Shown here: piece by piece, positions 18,767 through 31,022 of the stretch
Position numbering within the stretch: the stretch's first letter is position 1
Layout of the letters: each line of letters starts with the position of its first letter
Origin: Seison nebaliae
Lineage: Eukaryota > Rotifera > Pararotatoria > Seisonacea > Seisonidae
Reading direction: 5' to 3'
DNA length: 36,178 nt
NCBI GenBank assembly: GCA_023231475.1
Contig: JALJEE010000702.1
Location: 1-36,178, forward strand
Made by a program: the position numbers and the translations under genes
The notes under the pieces: generated by a model
What the model saw: only the letters and a program-made list of their open reading frames with translations
Told to the model about the DNA's origin: nothing
The model's database searches: none

Positions 18767-21700
18767 TGTATAATAGAAGTAATTGATCAACTAAAAAGTT
18801 AAGAAAATTGTAGAAAGTAGAAATATCGAAATATCTAAAATAGTATGCTGAGGAGAGTCAATAGAAATATATCAGTTTCAATAACATCCAAAATATAAAT
18901 AAGAAATTTAAAAAAAATCAAACCCTACTCAATTCATTTATATGAGAATAGGAAATTAATTTTGGATTTACTTTTTTTCGATTCAATTCCAAACTTTATA
19001 TCATAGAAATACTTCGATCGTTACATTCAATCATCAATATATCAACACATTTTTTTATGAATTAATTCTCGATTAATTATTCCACTATTCGTCCACAAAT
19101 ATCAGGGATGAGTAAATTGAAGTTTTGTGTAAAAAGAAGTTACGCGTAGATAAGTAAAAAAAGAATTTCCATTGAGGAAGAAAAGCTGCAACGAAATAAT
19201 GAAAGATACAGAATTCTCAATAGTAAACCAAGCAACGACTGTTCTCAATATATATAGCAAAATATTTCACTCTTTTTTTTATTAAGCGAATGTATTCTTT
19301 TCAAAAATAAATACTTGTCTAGTATCTAATATAAGTTCACGTATTTATATGTCCACACTGTTACGTGTGTAAAGCACATAGTAAAGATATATAGAGTTCA
19401 ACTGTATATGGATATGAGTACTTTCCTTTTTAATATATATGATTCATAGACAACACTACAGTTATTTAAGATCGTACATACATATTCACACATCTATTCA
19501 TAACGAATATTGACCGAGTCACTTATATTTCTTCCTACGTTCTAATAAAAAATAAATGTGATGAATACTTTTCTTTATGTTTGTAGACTGTGCCATTCAG
19601 ACGAATGAAGAGGAGAGAGAAACATTTTAATTATTTATTAACATTCGTAAATGTAAAAATTACAATACATGCACACTTATTTCACATTCTCACATTGAAA
19701 ATAAACTATGTCAAATATTGTGTCAAAATCATTTTGAAATAATTTGAAAATTTAGCCTGTACATTTTCCAATGATTACCCCTTTTTTAACTAATGATGAC
19801 AAGTACAATACGACTGCTGCATACCTTAATGAGCTTACATTTTAAAAGTATAGTTAAAATTAATTTGGTATATATATGGCAGATAGTTAAATGTTTGTTA
19901 ATTAAAGAACACATCTACTCTCATCTCTTTGTTTCATTCTATTTCTTACAAACACACTTTTATCAGTAAGATTCTTTTCCTTACAATTTGTCCAATTCTC
20001 TCTAACGTTCCCAATAATGAAGGTAAAGAAGTTTTTATGCATGTGTTTACTTGATTCTCTATAGATGTAACCACTTCTCTTTTTTATCTAATTAGTTTTT
20101 CATTAACTCCCTAGATATAAGTCGTCGTTTTTCATTTAACTGATCGATTTTCGTTCGATGCTAATTGGTTACATTTTCAAAATGTTCTGAAAGAAAAAGA
20201 TGTCTTTTTTACATCTCATCCGATTAACATGTGGAAAGTGGTTGTCATTGAAATGGAGGAACAACTTAAATTATCGGCTATCCATTGACGAGGAAATGTT
20301 TCATTTTAACATTGGAAATAATTAAAAATCATAAGTACATAGACATGTATATTCTTCTTATCGATACGCCTCTATAAGAAATGTGTATTTTTTTCAAAAG
20401 AAAATTAAATAAACTCTATTTTCATTCCTCTTGTTGGAAAAGGACAATGGATATGTATGTATTTATTTATATCAGAATACCAGTAGAGATATTACATTGC
20501 TCCTTTCTCTCTTCTTCGTTTATGATGTTTACATTTAAGTATATAGACATATATTACCGAGTATACCCTCCTACATATATGTATGTGTGAATTCTTCCTT
20601 AAACATTTTATCATACTATACTGATCTGCTTAATTTAAGAGTTGCATATTATATGTGGATAGAATAGTTCTTTTCTATCTTCTGCTCGACAACTTGCCGA
20701 AATTATATCACAATAATTCTCCTACCTTACAACATCTCCTCGGTCATCTACCAGACATAAAGGTAACCAATTAAGTGTAATGTTCATTTTCATGTAACAA
20801 AATAAATTTCCAGTCCTCCCACAACTTCCATCAAGACTTCCTTCTATCTCATTGCACGAATTGAAGAAAAAATTTCAAATTCTACTAATTTGGGGACATA
20901 TTTGAAAGAAGCATTATTTGTTTTCCACTTGTTCCATTGATTGACCTATAGGTTACTTGTAGGATTGCGTAATTAATAATATTTTCCCTCTCCTTCAGAA
21001 CAATTTCGAAATGTGTTTAACCAATAAATAAAGAATTATAACTATTAAATAATTTAAAGGTTAATTCCCACAACATTTTTAGTTTACTTCTTAAATTAAA
21101 TTAAATAATGAGTTTGAGGTTAATTCATTTAGAAGAAAATTTGAATGAGAATGTTCCACGTGCCTTTGTCGCACATTTAATATTGATTGATCGATTGTAC
21201 ACTTCCAACTCACATACTTTTCCATAGGACGTACAAGGAATATATTCAAATATTTTCGAAAGATAATGGTTGTGAAATCATTTATATATATATATATTAT
21301 AAGATCGATTTGTTTCGTCATTGAAATTTCTTTTTTGAATTTCATTAAGGAATTTAGTACATATGTTGCGTAACCTCTTCCTTCCGTATATTTATGAGAA
21401 GATTAATTTCATTTCATTCATGAAAAGATATTATGAATGAAATTGTCCGTTATGAAAATTGTGTCTCATCTTCTTTTTCTTATTCTTGTTCATAAACGAA
21501 AAATATTTTATTTATACATGTAAATGGACAGATGTAGAATTAGTTAATAGAATTTCGAATTCGATAGACAATTCGTTGTAATATTATCCTGTAATGAGAC
21601 ATTTACTTTCTTTTTATATATAATTTGTCTTATGAATATTTATTTGTTACGTACATGCCCTCCCGATTATGTATTTGAGTCAAATGAATGGTGAGATGTG

Positions 21701-22158
21701 CATGGGGCTGGGAGGATAAAGAGAAAAAAGAGGATTATTATTGTGAGGAAAAAAAAAGAAGAATTGTTCTGAAACTAAATGCATTGCAGATTGATGAAAT
21801 AATAATTGGAATAATAATATTCTATTTCTCTATATATCTATCTAGTCCAATAATAATTATTTTTCCAGTTCCAAATAGATCTCATTTCCTAATATCCTAA
21901 CAGTTTTTAGATTATTTTCTATATACTATAACTATAACATCCATATCATCATCAACAAATACAATTTCCCTAATATTTCTTAATCGGATATGACAATCAT
22001 TTATTTGAGAGAAAATTAATTTAAACGAAGAAGATTCAATCAATTCTATTATTCATACCATTTTCCATTATTACATTCATCTCAAATTAAAAGTTTGACT
22101 CATTTGAAAGTGAAACGGTGATAAGAATAATATATCATTTAGATGAATAAACGATGAA
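18767..22158. other. 3.4-kb divergent spacer between DDX3 and PP4R3
   Basis: It carries the promoters of both divergent genes. Very AT-rich, with runs of TA (for example around 21285-21298). Short open frames at 20381-20590, 21091-21345 and 21688-21900 have no family resemblance and look like chance. No RNA gene or transposon was recognised. Confidence 0.5.
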
Positions 22159-22983
22159 ATGGTTGAAATGGAAATGCCAACGAGTACAACAAAATTACAC
22201 CATATGACTCTGGTCGATTTGCGTACTGTGGTGACAGTATATGCTGTAGATGATCAGCACAAATCGATAACAAAAGGATGTTTGACATTCATTGTGGATG
22301 AATATATTAGTCAGTTGAAATCGCAGTTATTGTTCGAACGACATCTAGCAGAAATGAAGAATCAAACGGAGACTTATGTCAAAAGATCGAAAAATCGAAA
22401 CGGTCAATTGTTTGAGATGAATTCGTCGAATGATCATCAGGAATTGTATGCGGAAGATCAAGAATCGACATATAATAATTATAAGAATGAGAACCATGTG
22501 AAGAATAGTCTTTCGGGTGAATTCTTTGAAATAACAGTGAAAACGAATGATCATTTTATGCCAAATGTTCGCTATTGTGTCGATTCGACAACCAACGATT
22601 ATTTACCGTTAAGTGACGACAACGTTTCAATGACGACATTCATCCTTCAATTGACTGATGATCAACAACACGTCTTATCTTCCCACAATATCGGCAATCA
22701 TGCTTGCATTCGAATCAACGAGAGAATTATAGATTGTTTTGATAACGGTCAACGATATCGTTTCGAATGCCAAATTAGTAATACATGTGATCAATTATGG
22801 AAGATATTAGTTCAATTGAATAAGCATAAAGTGGAATTGAGGAATGCAGTTGAACTGCCATCAATTAATTCACATATAGACAATTCTTCTAATATCGAAC
22901 ATAATTCCGACAACGAATTACATAAATCGGAAGATTATGATTCTAATGAACGAATGAGATATATAGATGGAGAAGAAGAAGAA

Positions 22984-23015
<32 letters not shown>

Positions 23016-26000
23016 AGAAGAAGAAGAACAAACGGATAATAATCATATGAATTTCGTGTCATCATCATCTATAACTGGAACGACATCTGATTCCATCATC
23101 TCTCAAAAACAAAAAAGTCGAAACGGATTGATTGGTCGTCATAAATGGATCAATTCATCGAATGATGAAAATGATTCAATGACGAAGAAAGATGCAATTC
23201 AAATGTATTCTTCATTATCCTCTCTCAATCGCATTGAGGATAGTTGTGCAGAACGAATTGATAATGGTGATCATCGACAAATACAAATAGAAAATGGAAC
23301 TGATTGTCCTCAAGTTATTGATGATCGTGACGATATGGAAGATGTATCGAAAATGGATTTAGATCAAATGAATCTTCATCATTCATCCTCATTAGATCAT
23401 GAGGGAGTGAATGGATTGAATGAACAAAGTTTATTAATTTCCATTTTTTTTTGTATTTTCAAATATCATCTCTTTAATTCAAATAGATATGTGGTCTGAT
23501 TGTAACATGAATACTGGTGCGAGACATTATCTTAATGGTTCTACTTCATCAGAGATCTCGTCTTATCATTACGATAATTATGTTTCAGAATCACAACGAA
23601 TATTCCTTCCATCACCAACTCGATCTAATCTTCAAGAGATTGTACTTCGACTACAATCCGAATCGATTAACAATCGAAAAGATGATATTTCTGTTGTCAT
23701 CTCTGAAATGAATTACATTCCAAAACTGATCAATTTGTTCCATGAGGCGGAGAAGTCCAATTCCATCGAAACTTTAGAACGATTATATTTGGTCATTCGT
23801 TCCATGTTCTCATTGAATCATGAGCCAATCATCAAAAGTTTGTTGAATGATTCGACAATTATGGGAATTATGGGAATGTTGGAATATGATCCTCATCGTC
23901 TCACTCAGTTATTTCATCGGAAAATATTGATGGATCAGAGTCATTTCAAAAATATTTTCGAACTTGATGATAATGATCTCAAAATGAAGATTATCAGTAA
24001 TCATCAATTACAATATCTCATCAATGTTTGTTTGCCAAATATGGTGGAAGATAATATTCCAACTACCAGTTGTTTATTAAAAATTCTCAATGAAACCAAA
24101 TCGTCGATAGCGAATGCATTGGAAGTTAAAAACGTAATTTTTTCCCTTAACATTATTTTAACTGTTGTAAATTCTTTTAATTTTTTCAATTATTTATTTT
24201 AGAATGATTTGAAATTTATGAAGCAATTATTCCGTCAATTGAATAAGAATATTTCAAATAATAATGATCAAGTAGAAACGATCAATCGACGACGAGAATT
24301 GTGTCGTTTCTTGAAAGAATTTTTACATCTTGCTACTCATATGTCCGATACTGGCAAAGAGATATTTATGAGGAAAGTGGAATTATTAAATATTTACGAT
24401 ACAATTCATTCATTATTGTTGAATGATGACAATGTGGTGAGATGGTTGGCTGTTGAAATTTGCACGTTGACTATCGAACTCTGTCCAAAAATGTTTCTCG
24501 AACATCTAGCCTGTATGAAATCAGCCATCAATAGAAGTGCAAATACCGATGAACATATTTCTGATGTGATTGTTAATAATCGTCAACCTCATTACCATCA
24601 GAATAGTGTTAATCGAATTATGAATCATAACAATGTCGATGAAGAGATGGAAATGGAGAATCATATAGAGAATCGTAATTCAATTCCAAATAATGAAGAT
24701 GATGACGAAATTGAAGATGATGATGATGATGATTCGAATGAAACATTAATCTCATTACTCATCAATGAATTGGAACATGATCCCGATCCGTATTTTAGTG
24801 GAGCTCAAAATATTTTCATTCTATTTCGTCGTTTGTGGGACAGTGAAATTCCAATGAATAATGTTCGTTTTATTAATAATCATTTTGATAATTCATGAAA
24901 TAATTTTTTTAAGAATGCAGAAAAGTTGAATCCAGTTCTTGAATATTTTTATGATCAATCCATTTCCGTATTGATCGCACCAATCTTCGCTAATATTTCC
25001 AATGGGAAAGTTGAGAAACGTTTGACATTTATTCTTTCTTCAATTATAATTCGTTTTCTTTTACAGAAACTTTTCGGAAAGCTCAATATGCTTATATTCT
25101 TCTGGAAATGTTGACATATATCACATCCATGCATTTCCCATACGTCAGTGAGTTCTTTTTCGAGAAGAATGTGATTGAACGAATTCTTTGTTTGTTGGAT
25201 TCCAATCATGAATATCTACAAATATGTTACTTTTACTACTATTTATTATCTATTTATTTATTTTATCAATTTTATCAGCTGTTATTCGATTCTTCAGTAA
25301 TTGTTTACATGTAAAGAATGTGGCATTTCTCCGATATCTTCTGGATACTCGATGTGAAAATATTGAGAAAATCCTCAAAGTTTATATTGCACGAGGAGCG
25401 AATAAGAATGATATGTTTAATTCATGCATCTTAAGTCTCTTTTATCGAATCAGTCAAGTTAAATTTAAAATAAATTTTATCGTATAAAAAATTTGAATTT
25501 TGTTTAGTGTACGAAATTATTGCGACGAATGTGTCGAACATTAATCTCGAAAATGCATCGAATAATCAGAACGCTTGACGAAAATGAAGAATTTGATTGT
25601 TTTATATTAATGATCGATTGGAATATTCTCCTAGATATCAGATACACTAGTTTGTTTAAAGAGATCACTCACGTCATCGTATCATCGATTGAGAAACGGT
25701 ATGGTGATCGTTTTAGTGAAACAGCATTAATAACATTGAGGAATTTGAGAAGAATCATCAGAAATATTTCTTCGAATATCACAAAAAATTATTTGTTGAA
25801 ATCCGACTTCTCTTTCAATGGCAATGCGATTAATGGAGGGACGGAAATGATGGCACGATATCAGAATGCTGAATCGGAATCACAATATTTCGGGACGGAT
25901 AATGTTGGCAGTGATGATGATGAAGATGATGAAGAAAATGAAGAAGAAGTTGATAATACTTATCCCAAATACGATGCTGAAACGACAGAATTATTAAAAA

Positions 26001-27097
26001 GTCGAGGAGGATTAATGATGAATAGTCAGGAATTAAATGAGAAGAAAAATCAATTGGCAAATTTGAGAAATAATATGAGGAATGTTGAAGAATATCCGGC
26101 TAGTCCGTACGATGTTCAAACGATGATGTTAACTGACAATGGACTAAAAACTCGTCATATTGATGAGATAGATGATGATAATGTATTTCCGGAAGAACGT
26201 AACAATTTTACAGGATCAACTCATCATAACAGTTTCCTTATAAATAATTTGAATTCAGTTCCAAGAATGAATCGAAAGAAGAATTCTTATCGCAATAAGA
26301 GACCTTATGCAAATGATGATGATACAAATGAAAATCATGATGAACATGATCAAGAAGAAATTGATAATGAAATGGACGAAGGTAAAACATTAAACAATTC
26401 ATGGAAGAAGTATAACAGTCGAAATGTAAATTATGATCAGAATGAAAATCGTCCGAAAGGAAAGAAGCGATTGGCAGCCCAACGGAAATTGACATTGAAA
26501 TTTTCAAGGAAAGATCTCGACGGAAATAACGATGGAAATTTTCTTGAGAATTTTAATGAGAATGATTTGGATGAGAATAATCCTGACGAGAACAAACCGA
26601 CAACGAGCACTTCATTTAAATCGAACTCGGTAAACAGTTTACGATTTGGATTATCTTCCATCATTAACGATGATCATGAGAATCACGAAACGAAGACATT
26701 CGTTAAATCCTTCAATTCTCACGAACCAGAAGAACGAAAAAAAATAAAATTATCAGCTTTCTCATTAATTAGTTCAGATAAGAAGAAAATTAATTCAGCG
26801 CCCAAAGTAACAAATATTCGACAATTCAACAACAATACATCTTTGAATGACGAAGAGAATGTGAAGGAGGAGGAGGAGGAAGAGGAAGAAGAGAATAAGA
26901 AGGAACATGTTGAAGAACATTCAAAAATAACATCATATTCTCGTCATCACGAAGATGAGCGACATTCCTTGCAATCATATTTTACACAATATAGTTCACC
27001 AAATGGTAATGAATCTGATGAAGAACAAGATGAGACAAGAGACGTAGTTGTTGAAGGGAGAGAGGAGGTAGTAACGACAATAACTGATAATGAATGA
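22159..27097 (+). CDS. PPP4R3: Protein phosphatase 4 regulatory subunit 3 (SMEK/Falafel/Psy2)
   Basis: Seven exons encode 1,536 residues: 22159-23428, 23487-24133, 24203-24862, 24914-25019, 25067-25225, 25279-25457 and 25508-27097. An EVH1-like domain (about 23-225) starts at VVTVYAVDD and ends at CDQLWKILVQ; about 65 extra residues sit inside it. A poly-Glu linker follows. The SMK-1/armadillo core begins in exon 2, with IPKLINLFHEAEKSNSIETL, GMLEYDP, QYLINVCLPNMVEDN and, later, EYFYDQSISVLIAPIFANIS, all aligned with human SMEK. The tail (1008 on) is acidic, Asn-rich and mostly disordered. The protein targets PP4 phosphatase to substrates through its EVH1 domain, in DNA-damage response, mitosis and cell polarity. 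It is nearly twice the length of human PP4R3A (about 830), through low-complexity insertions. An AATAAA signal follows at 27113. Confidence 0.93.
22971..23028 (+). repeat. Coding GAA/GAG tract (poly-Glu) in PP4R3
   Basis: GAA and GAG codons give about 19 consecutive Glu (residues about 271-289), between the EVH1-like domain and the SMK-1 core. The mixed codons suggest selection for acid residues or an old repeat. Confidence 0.9.
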
Positions 27098-28798
27098 CTG
27101 TAGTGATCGAACAATAAATTCCACAATCACAAAAATGAATAATAATCTCGGTGCTTTTAGATTAATTTAATGAAGAAATTTTTGAAATTTCTTCTCAATG
27201 AAAAAGGAAAATCGTTCGGATTTTTGTGCATTTCCACTGCGATTATTTGGAATATTACAATGATCTCTTATATATCATCTATAAAATGAACATTGTACAA
27301 TTCATAAGAAATAAATAAATTATTGTAAAAATTTTCTAATATCTCCCTCAATGTATGGTTCTGTTTACCATGAAAAGATTTGATTGATTGATCTATCATC
27401 ATGATCATCTCCCAATTTTACATTATCAATTTTCTCTTTTCAACCCGTTTCTCAGTTTTCTTTATTATTCCTTTTATACCACATCCAAAACGATTCGGAA
27501 TGATTATTAATTTTTTATCATTCGGAAAAATTATCAATACTTGCCAGATAATGTAAATTCGCCCGATTTGCAACTATTATAAGAAATACGAACAATCCAT
27601 CAATTTCTCTTTATTCGCCAAATGATCATTAGGGAAATCCATCAAATTCCTTTCTTAAACCGTTTGAATAGTAGTTCGTTAATCGTCTGATTGAAATTAC
27701 ATCAATTTTCCATCTCCCACAAAAAAATTTAATTTTTTATATTTTTCTAATCAGTTTTCCTTTATATTATATATTCTCTCTTCCTTTTCTATATATTTTG
27801 AGATTTCGTTTAATTAAAATTAAGTTAACATTGAATCGTTGTAATAAACTCGAATGTTCCATCAACTCTATGGGGGACAGACAATTTGGAGACCATAGAC
27901 TCTCTATGTCATAGAGGATATAGTCTATACAACATTTACAATATAGATAGTGTGTTTTAGGTATTAGGGAGTCTCCGAATTGTCTCTCGTTCCAATTCTA
28001 TACATCGATTTACAATTTCTTTCAGCGTAATCAGGAAATGTTGAATAATTTAAAATGTTTTTGTTTAATGAAAAATTGTTTGGTCATCAGTTTACTGAAA
28101 TCATAAAAAAGTTGAAGCAATTTTCAATAAAAATTATTTGTTAAGAATAAAATCTAAATTGGAATTAGAAATCGATAGAAATAATGGAAAATAAGAAATA
28201 ATTAAAAAGAAGAGAGAACATTGACTAATTGTGGAGTAAGTTGAAGCAAGTTGATCAGAGTAGAAGATTTGTCAATGAAATGATTGATCTATACTGAATT
28301 TAAGATGGAAGGAAAAAGAGGGGTAATATATACTCGTTTATTTGTTCATACTTTTTGTGTAGATGAAGAAATACGAAAAATGATTGTGGGTGTCGGAAAA
28401 TATATGTGAATAATTAAGGATGACAATTAAAGTCAATAAATAGTCAATGAAATTGAGAATGATCATGATTGTATGAAAAAAAAAAGAAAGTAGAACGGAG
28501 TGTTTTAGAAAAGAAAACGAATTATTCATTCGAAAGATGAATAATGTGAATATTTAGCGATTTATTTCTGAACAGTAAGAAGAAAAGAAAAGAAAAGAAT
28601 AGATGACGTGTAAGAGAGGAAGGAGTGTATATGAAGAAGACGAATAATAATAAAATTGAACAAATTATTGATTTTGGATGGTAGCTGTTAACTTGAAGAA
28701 GCGAACGAATTTTACGACAAGATTCATGATGAAATACCAAGAATTGACAGCCAATGATGATTTCGCAATAAAATATCTCCAGATGAATACAGCCAATA
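27098..28798. other. Convergent 3' spacer between PP4R3 and fatty acyl-CoA reductase
   Basis: No gene is supported. AATAAA at 27113-27118 suits the PP4R3 mRNA end; TTTATT at 28561-28566 is the likely signal of the minus-strand reductase. A structured inverted-repeat block lies at 27880-27984. Open frames at 28338-28815 (-) show no family match and lie in the reductase 3' flank. Confidence 0.55.
27880..27984. repeat. 105-nt block with nested inverted repeats
   Basis: The ends GACAATTTGGAGAC (27880-27893) and GTCTCCGAATTGTC (27971-27984) are reverse complements with one mismatch. Inside, ATAGACT (27895-27901) pairs with AGTCTAT (27922-27928), and CTCTATG (27902-27908) pairs with CATAGAG (27910-27916) around one T. 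It resembles a tiny inverted-repeat element or a structured RNA. No coding frame is seen. Confidence 0.75.
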
Positions 28799-31022
28799 TT
28801 AAATTTGAGCACCAACGTATAATTTGTAAACTATTTGTTTAGGGATGATGAATGAAAAGGAAGTTGAAGAGGAAATGGAAAGGAACTTTCTTAAATGACG
28901 TCTTGCATTTGGTATATCACCCATCTTCTCATGCAAAAGACAAACTTTCGTTGCAATGACATACGAGGAAAGAAATGATTCTTTTGTAACGAATTTATCT
29001 GTCACTTGAATGTTGTAGAACTAATGGTTAGGAATGAGAGAGAGAGAGAGAGAGAGATAGAGTATAAGAATTCGAATGATATTTCATAAAATAAGAACTA
29101 ACACACTGATCGATGTCGGATAAAGTTCGAATGATTTTCAAATGATTCGATGTAAATGATTCGTTGAGTTCAATGTCATTTTCCATTTCTTCGAAATGAT
29201 CATTCGAATTCGTTCCACTTTCATTAGGTGTTCCTGTTGTTCCTGTATTGGCATTTCCTGTATTATTCGCTTTCTTTTTCTTCTCGTCACATTGTTCATT
29301 AGTGAGATGTAACATGTTCCATATGAGTCTCCTAATCATCGACGCATAAAAAGATGCCAATGTGGTAAATGGTGAGACGATGAATTCATGTGCATCAAAC
29401 ATCGTTAACATATTCGGATAGATATCTTGATATGTCGATATGGCATTGGCAGGACGTCGTCTAGCCGCTTGCCACATGTCATGCAAGACGGCGGGAATGA
29501 TACATGAAATAATAAAAGAAGGTCGTTGTCCAAACATTTGAGGAGCGGAACTCGATGTTGACATGTTTGGACGTCGAAAGGCATGTTCCAATGGAATCTT
29601 CTTTGTTATACGAGTCACCATATCTATAGAGGAGACTATTTGAAATAAAAAGAAATGAAATGACCAAACCAAGATTATTCCATAAAAATGGATTTTTATT
29701 ACCGATAGTTGATTGTAGAATGAATGGTCTACCATCTTCCAATTCTTCACTTCTCTTATCCACATAATATAAAGAGACCAATGTCAAATTGGCAACAATA
29801 TCAGCCGGTGTCACATCCATCAATATGTTATGGATATCGATCTTTCTCTCACAATTCGATACCATACTTCTCAAAAATCCTCGACCAGTCTAGAAATAAA
29901 TGATATGAGAATGAAAAAGATAAAAAAGAAATTAACTGCAATTATTAATTGACTTGGTCTATTAAACTTTTCAATATAACCGTCGTACGGTTCCTGAATA
30001 GTTGATCCTAATGTCGGTAATCGAATGAGCACATGTTTAACTGATCTCTCATTCACATCAGAAGAATTGAGATGATGATATAAATATTGTTCGCTAAACC
30101 ACTTGGTTATATGATGCATCAGATCACTCATATGATAACAAGAAGTCTTTTTACTTCCCAATAATTTCATAATATATGATTTTCCCATTCGATCTAACAT
30201 TTCATTCGACATCCAATTCAATATTCCAGTTAATCGTTTTACTGGAAGGAATGTTGCTGATAATAACAATTCTTCATTTCCTTTCTCATCCATATCTTTC
30301 TTCTCATCCGATTGTGGATTGTTCGAGAATTTTTTCTCATCCATTAATGATCGAAATAATTTGAGAGAAATTAACGAAGTAAAATGTACGATACTTTTTA
30401 ACGAATTCATTCTTTTCGACAATTTTAATAAATTCTCATAGACGAGACAATTGATCAAAAGATTCTGACGAAAACTACCACATGCCGTCTCTGCTGCAGC
30501 ATGAATAATCAATTCGATCGAATACAATTCGATATGTTTCAATAATGAATTATTATTCAATTCATTTTCATTTTTTATGACTGATTTTAACCATGGTTCT
30601 GAGCGACTACTCATCAACTCGCCACCTCCAACTTCAGGAGAACTCATAACATATTCATCTCTCGTCTTCAAATTGCGTAGATCGAACGATACAATTCGAA
30701 TATTTTCATAAATACTCTTCTTTCCTTTCTTCTTATTCACATCATCATATTTATTGAGCAAATTGAAAATTTCGTGAGTCTTCAATTCCTCAAATCGCTC
30801 ATTTGCCGTCAAATTGTTTTTGTTCCGTATCACGAGATGAATGATTGGATATCTATCATATTTCACACATTTAACTAATAGTTGATTGAGAATTAATTTC
30901 CCCAAATAACCGGTGGCACCGGTCAGAAGAATGTGAGACGAAGAGAAGAAACTCCGCACCAATGATTCATTTAACGGATCGGTATATTGGCAACCCTTGT
31001 CTTTATCGAGGTCAGGATGCAT
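28799..31022 (-). CDS. Fatty acyl-CoA reductase (FAR family)
   Basis: Four exons encode 669 residues: 31022-29937, 29889-29703, 29635-29105 and 29004-28799. The Rossmann NAD(P)H site is TGATGYLG (34-41), followed by LILNQLL. EPYDGYIEKFNRPSQ (about 346-360) matches the FAR EPxxGWIDN.NGP block. TGRGFLRSM and DVTPADIVANLTL match the region G.G..R......VPVD...N. The C-terminus, FLSSYVIATKVCLLHEKMG with ARRHLRKFL, fits the FAR_C (sterile) domain. FARs reduce fatty acyl-CoA to fatty alcohols for waxes and ether lipids at ER or peroxisome membranes. It is longer than usual (about 500-540), with a charged, low-complexity insert around 230-300. The YxxxK active-site position reads HHITK (His303, Lys307), so the usual Tyr is missing. 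A nearby in-frame acceptor (29621) is possible for exon 3. Confidence 0.88.
29036..29061. repeat. (GA)n microsatellite in intron 3 of the fatty acyl-CoA reductase
   Basis: About ten GA units within the longest modelled intron (100 nt). On the transcribed strand it is a CT run, and may serve as its polypyrimidine stretch. Confidence 0.8.

Noticed and set aside
26238-26664. Minus-strand open frames rich in His, Phe and Leu
   Set aside because: They are the reverse of the Asn/Asp/Glu-rich PP4R3 exon 7, whose low complexity produces antisense frames.
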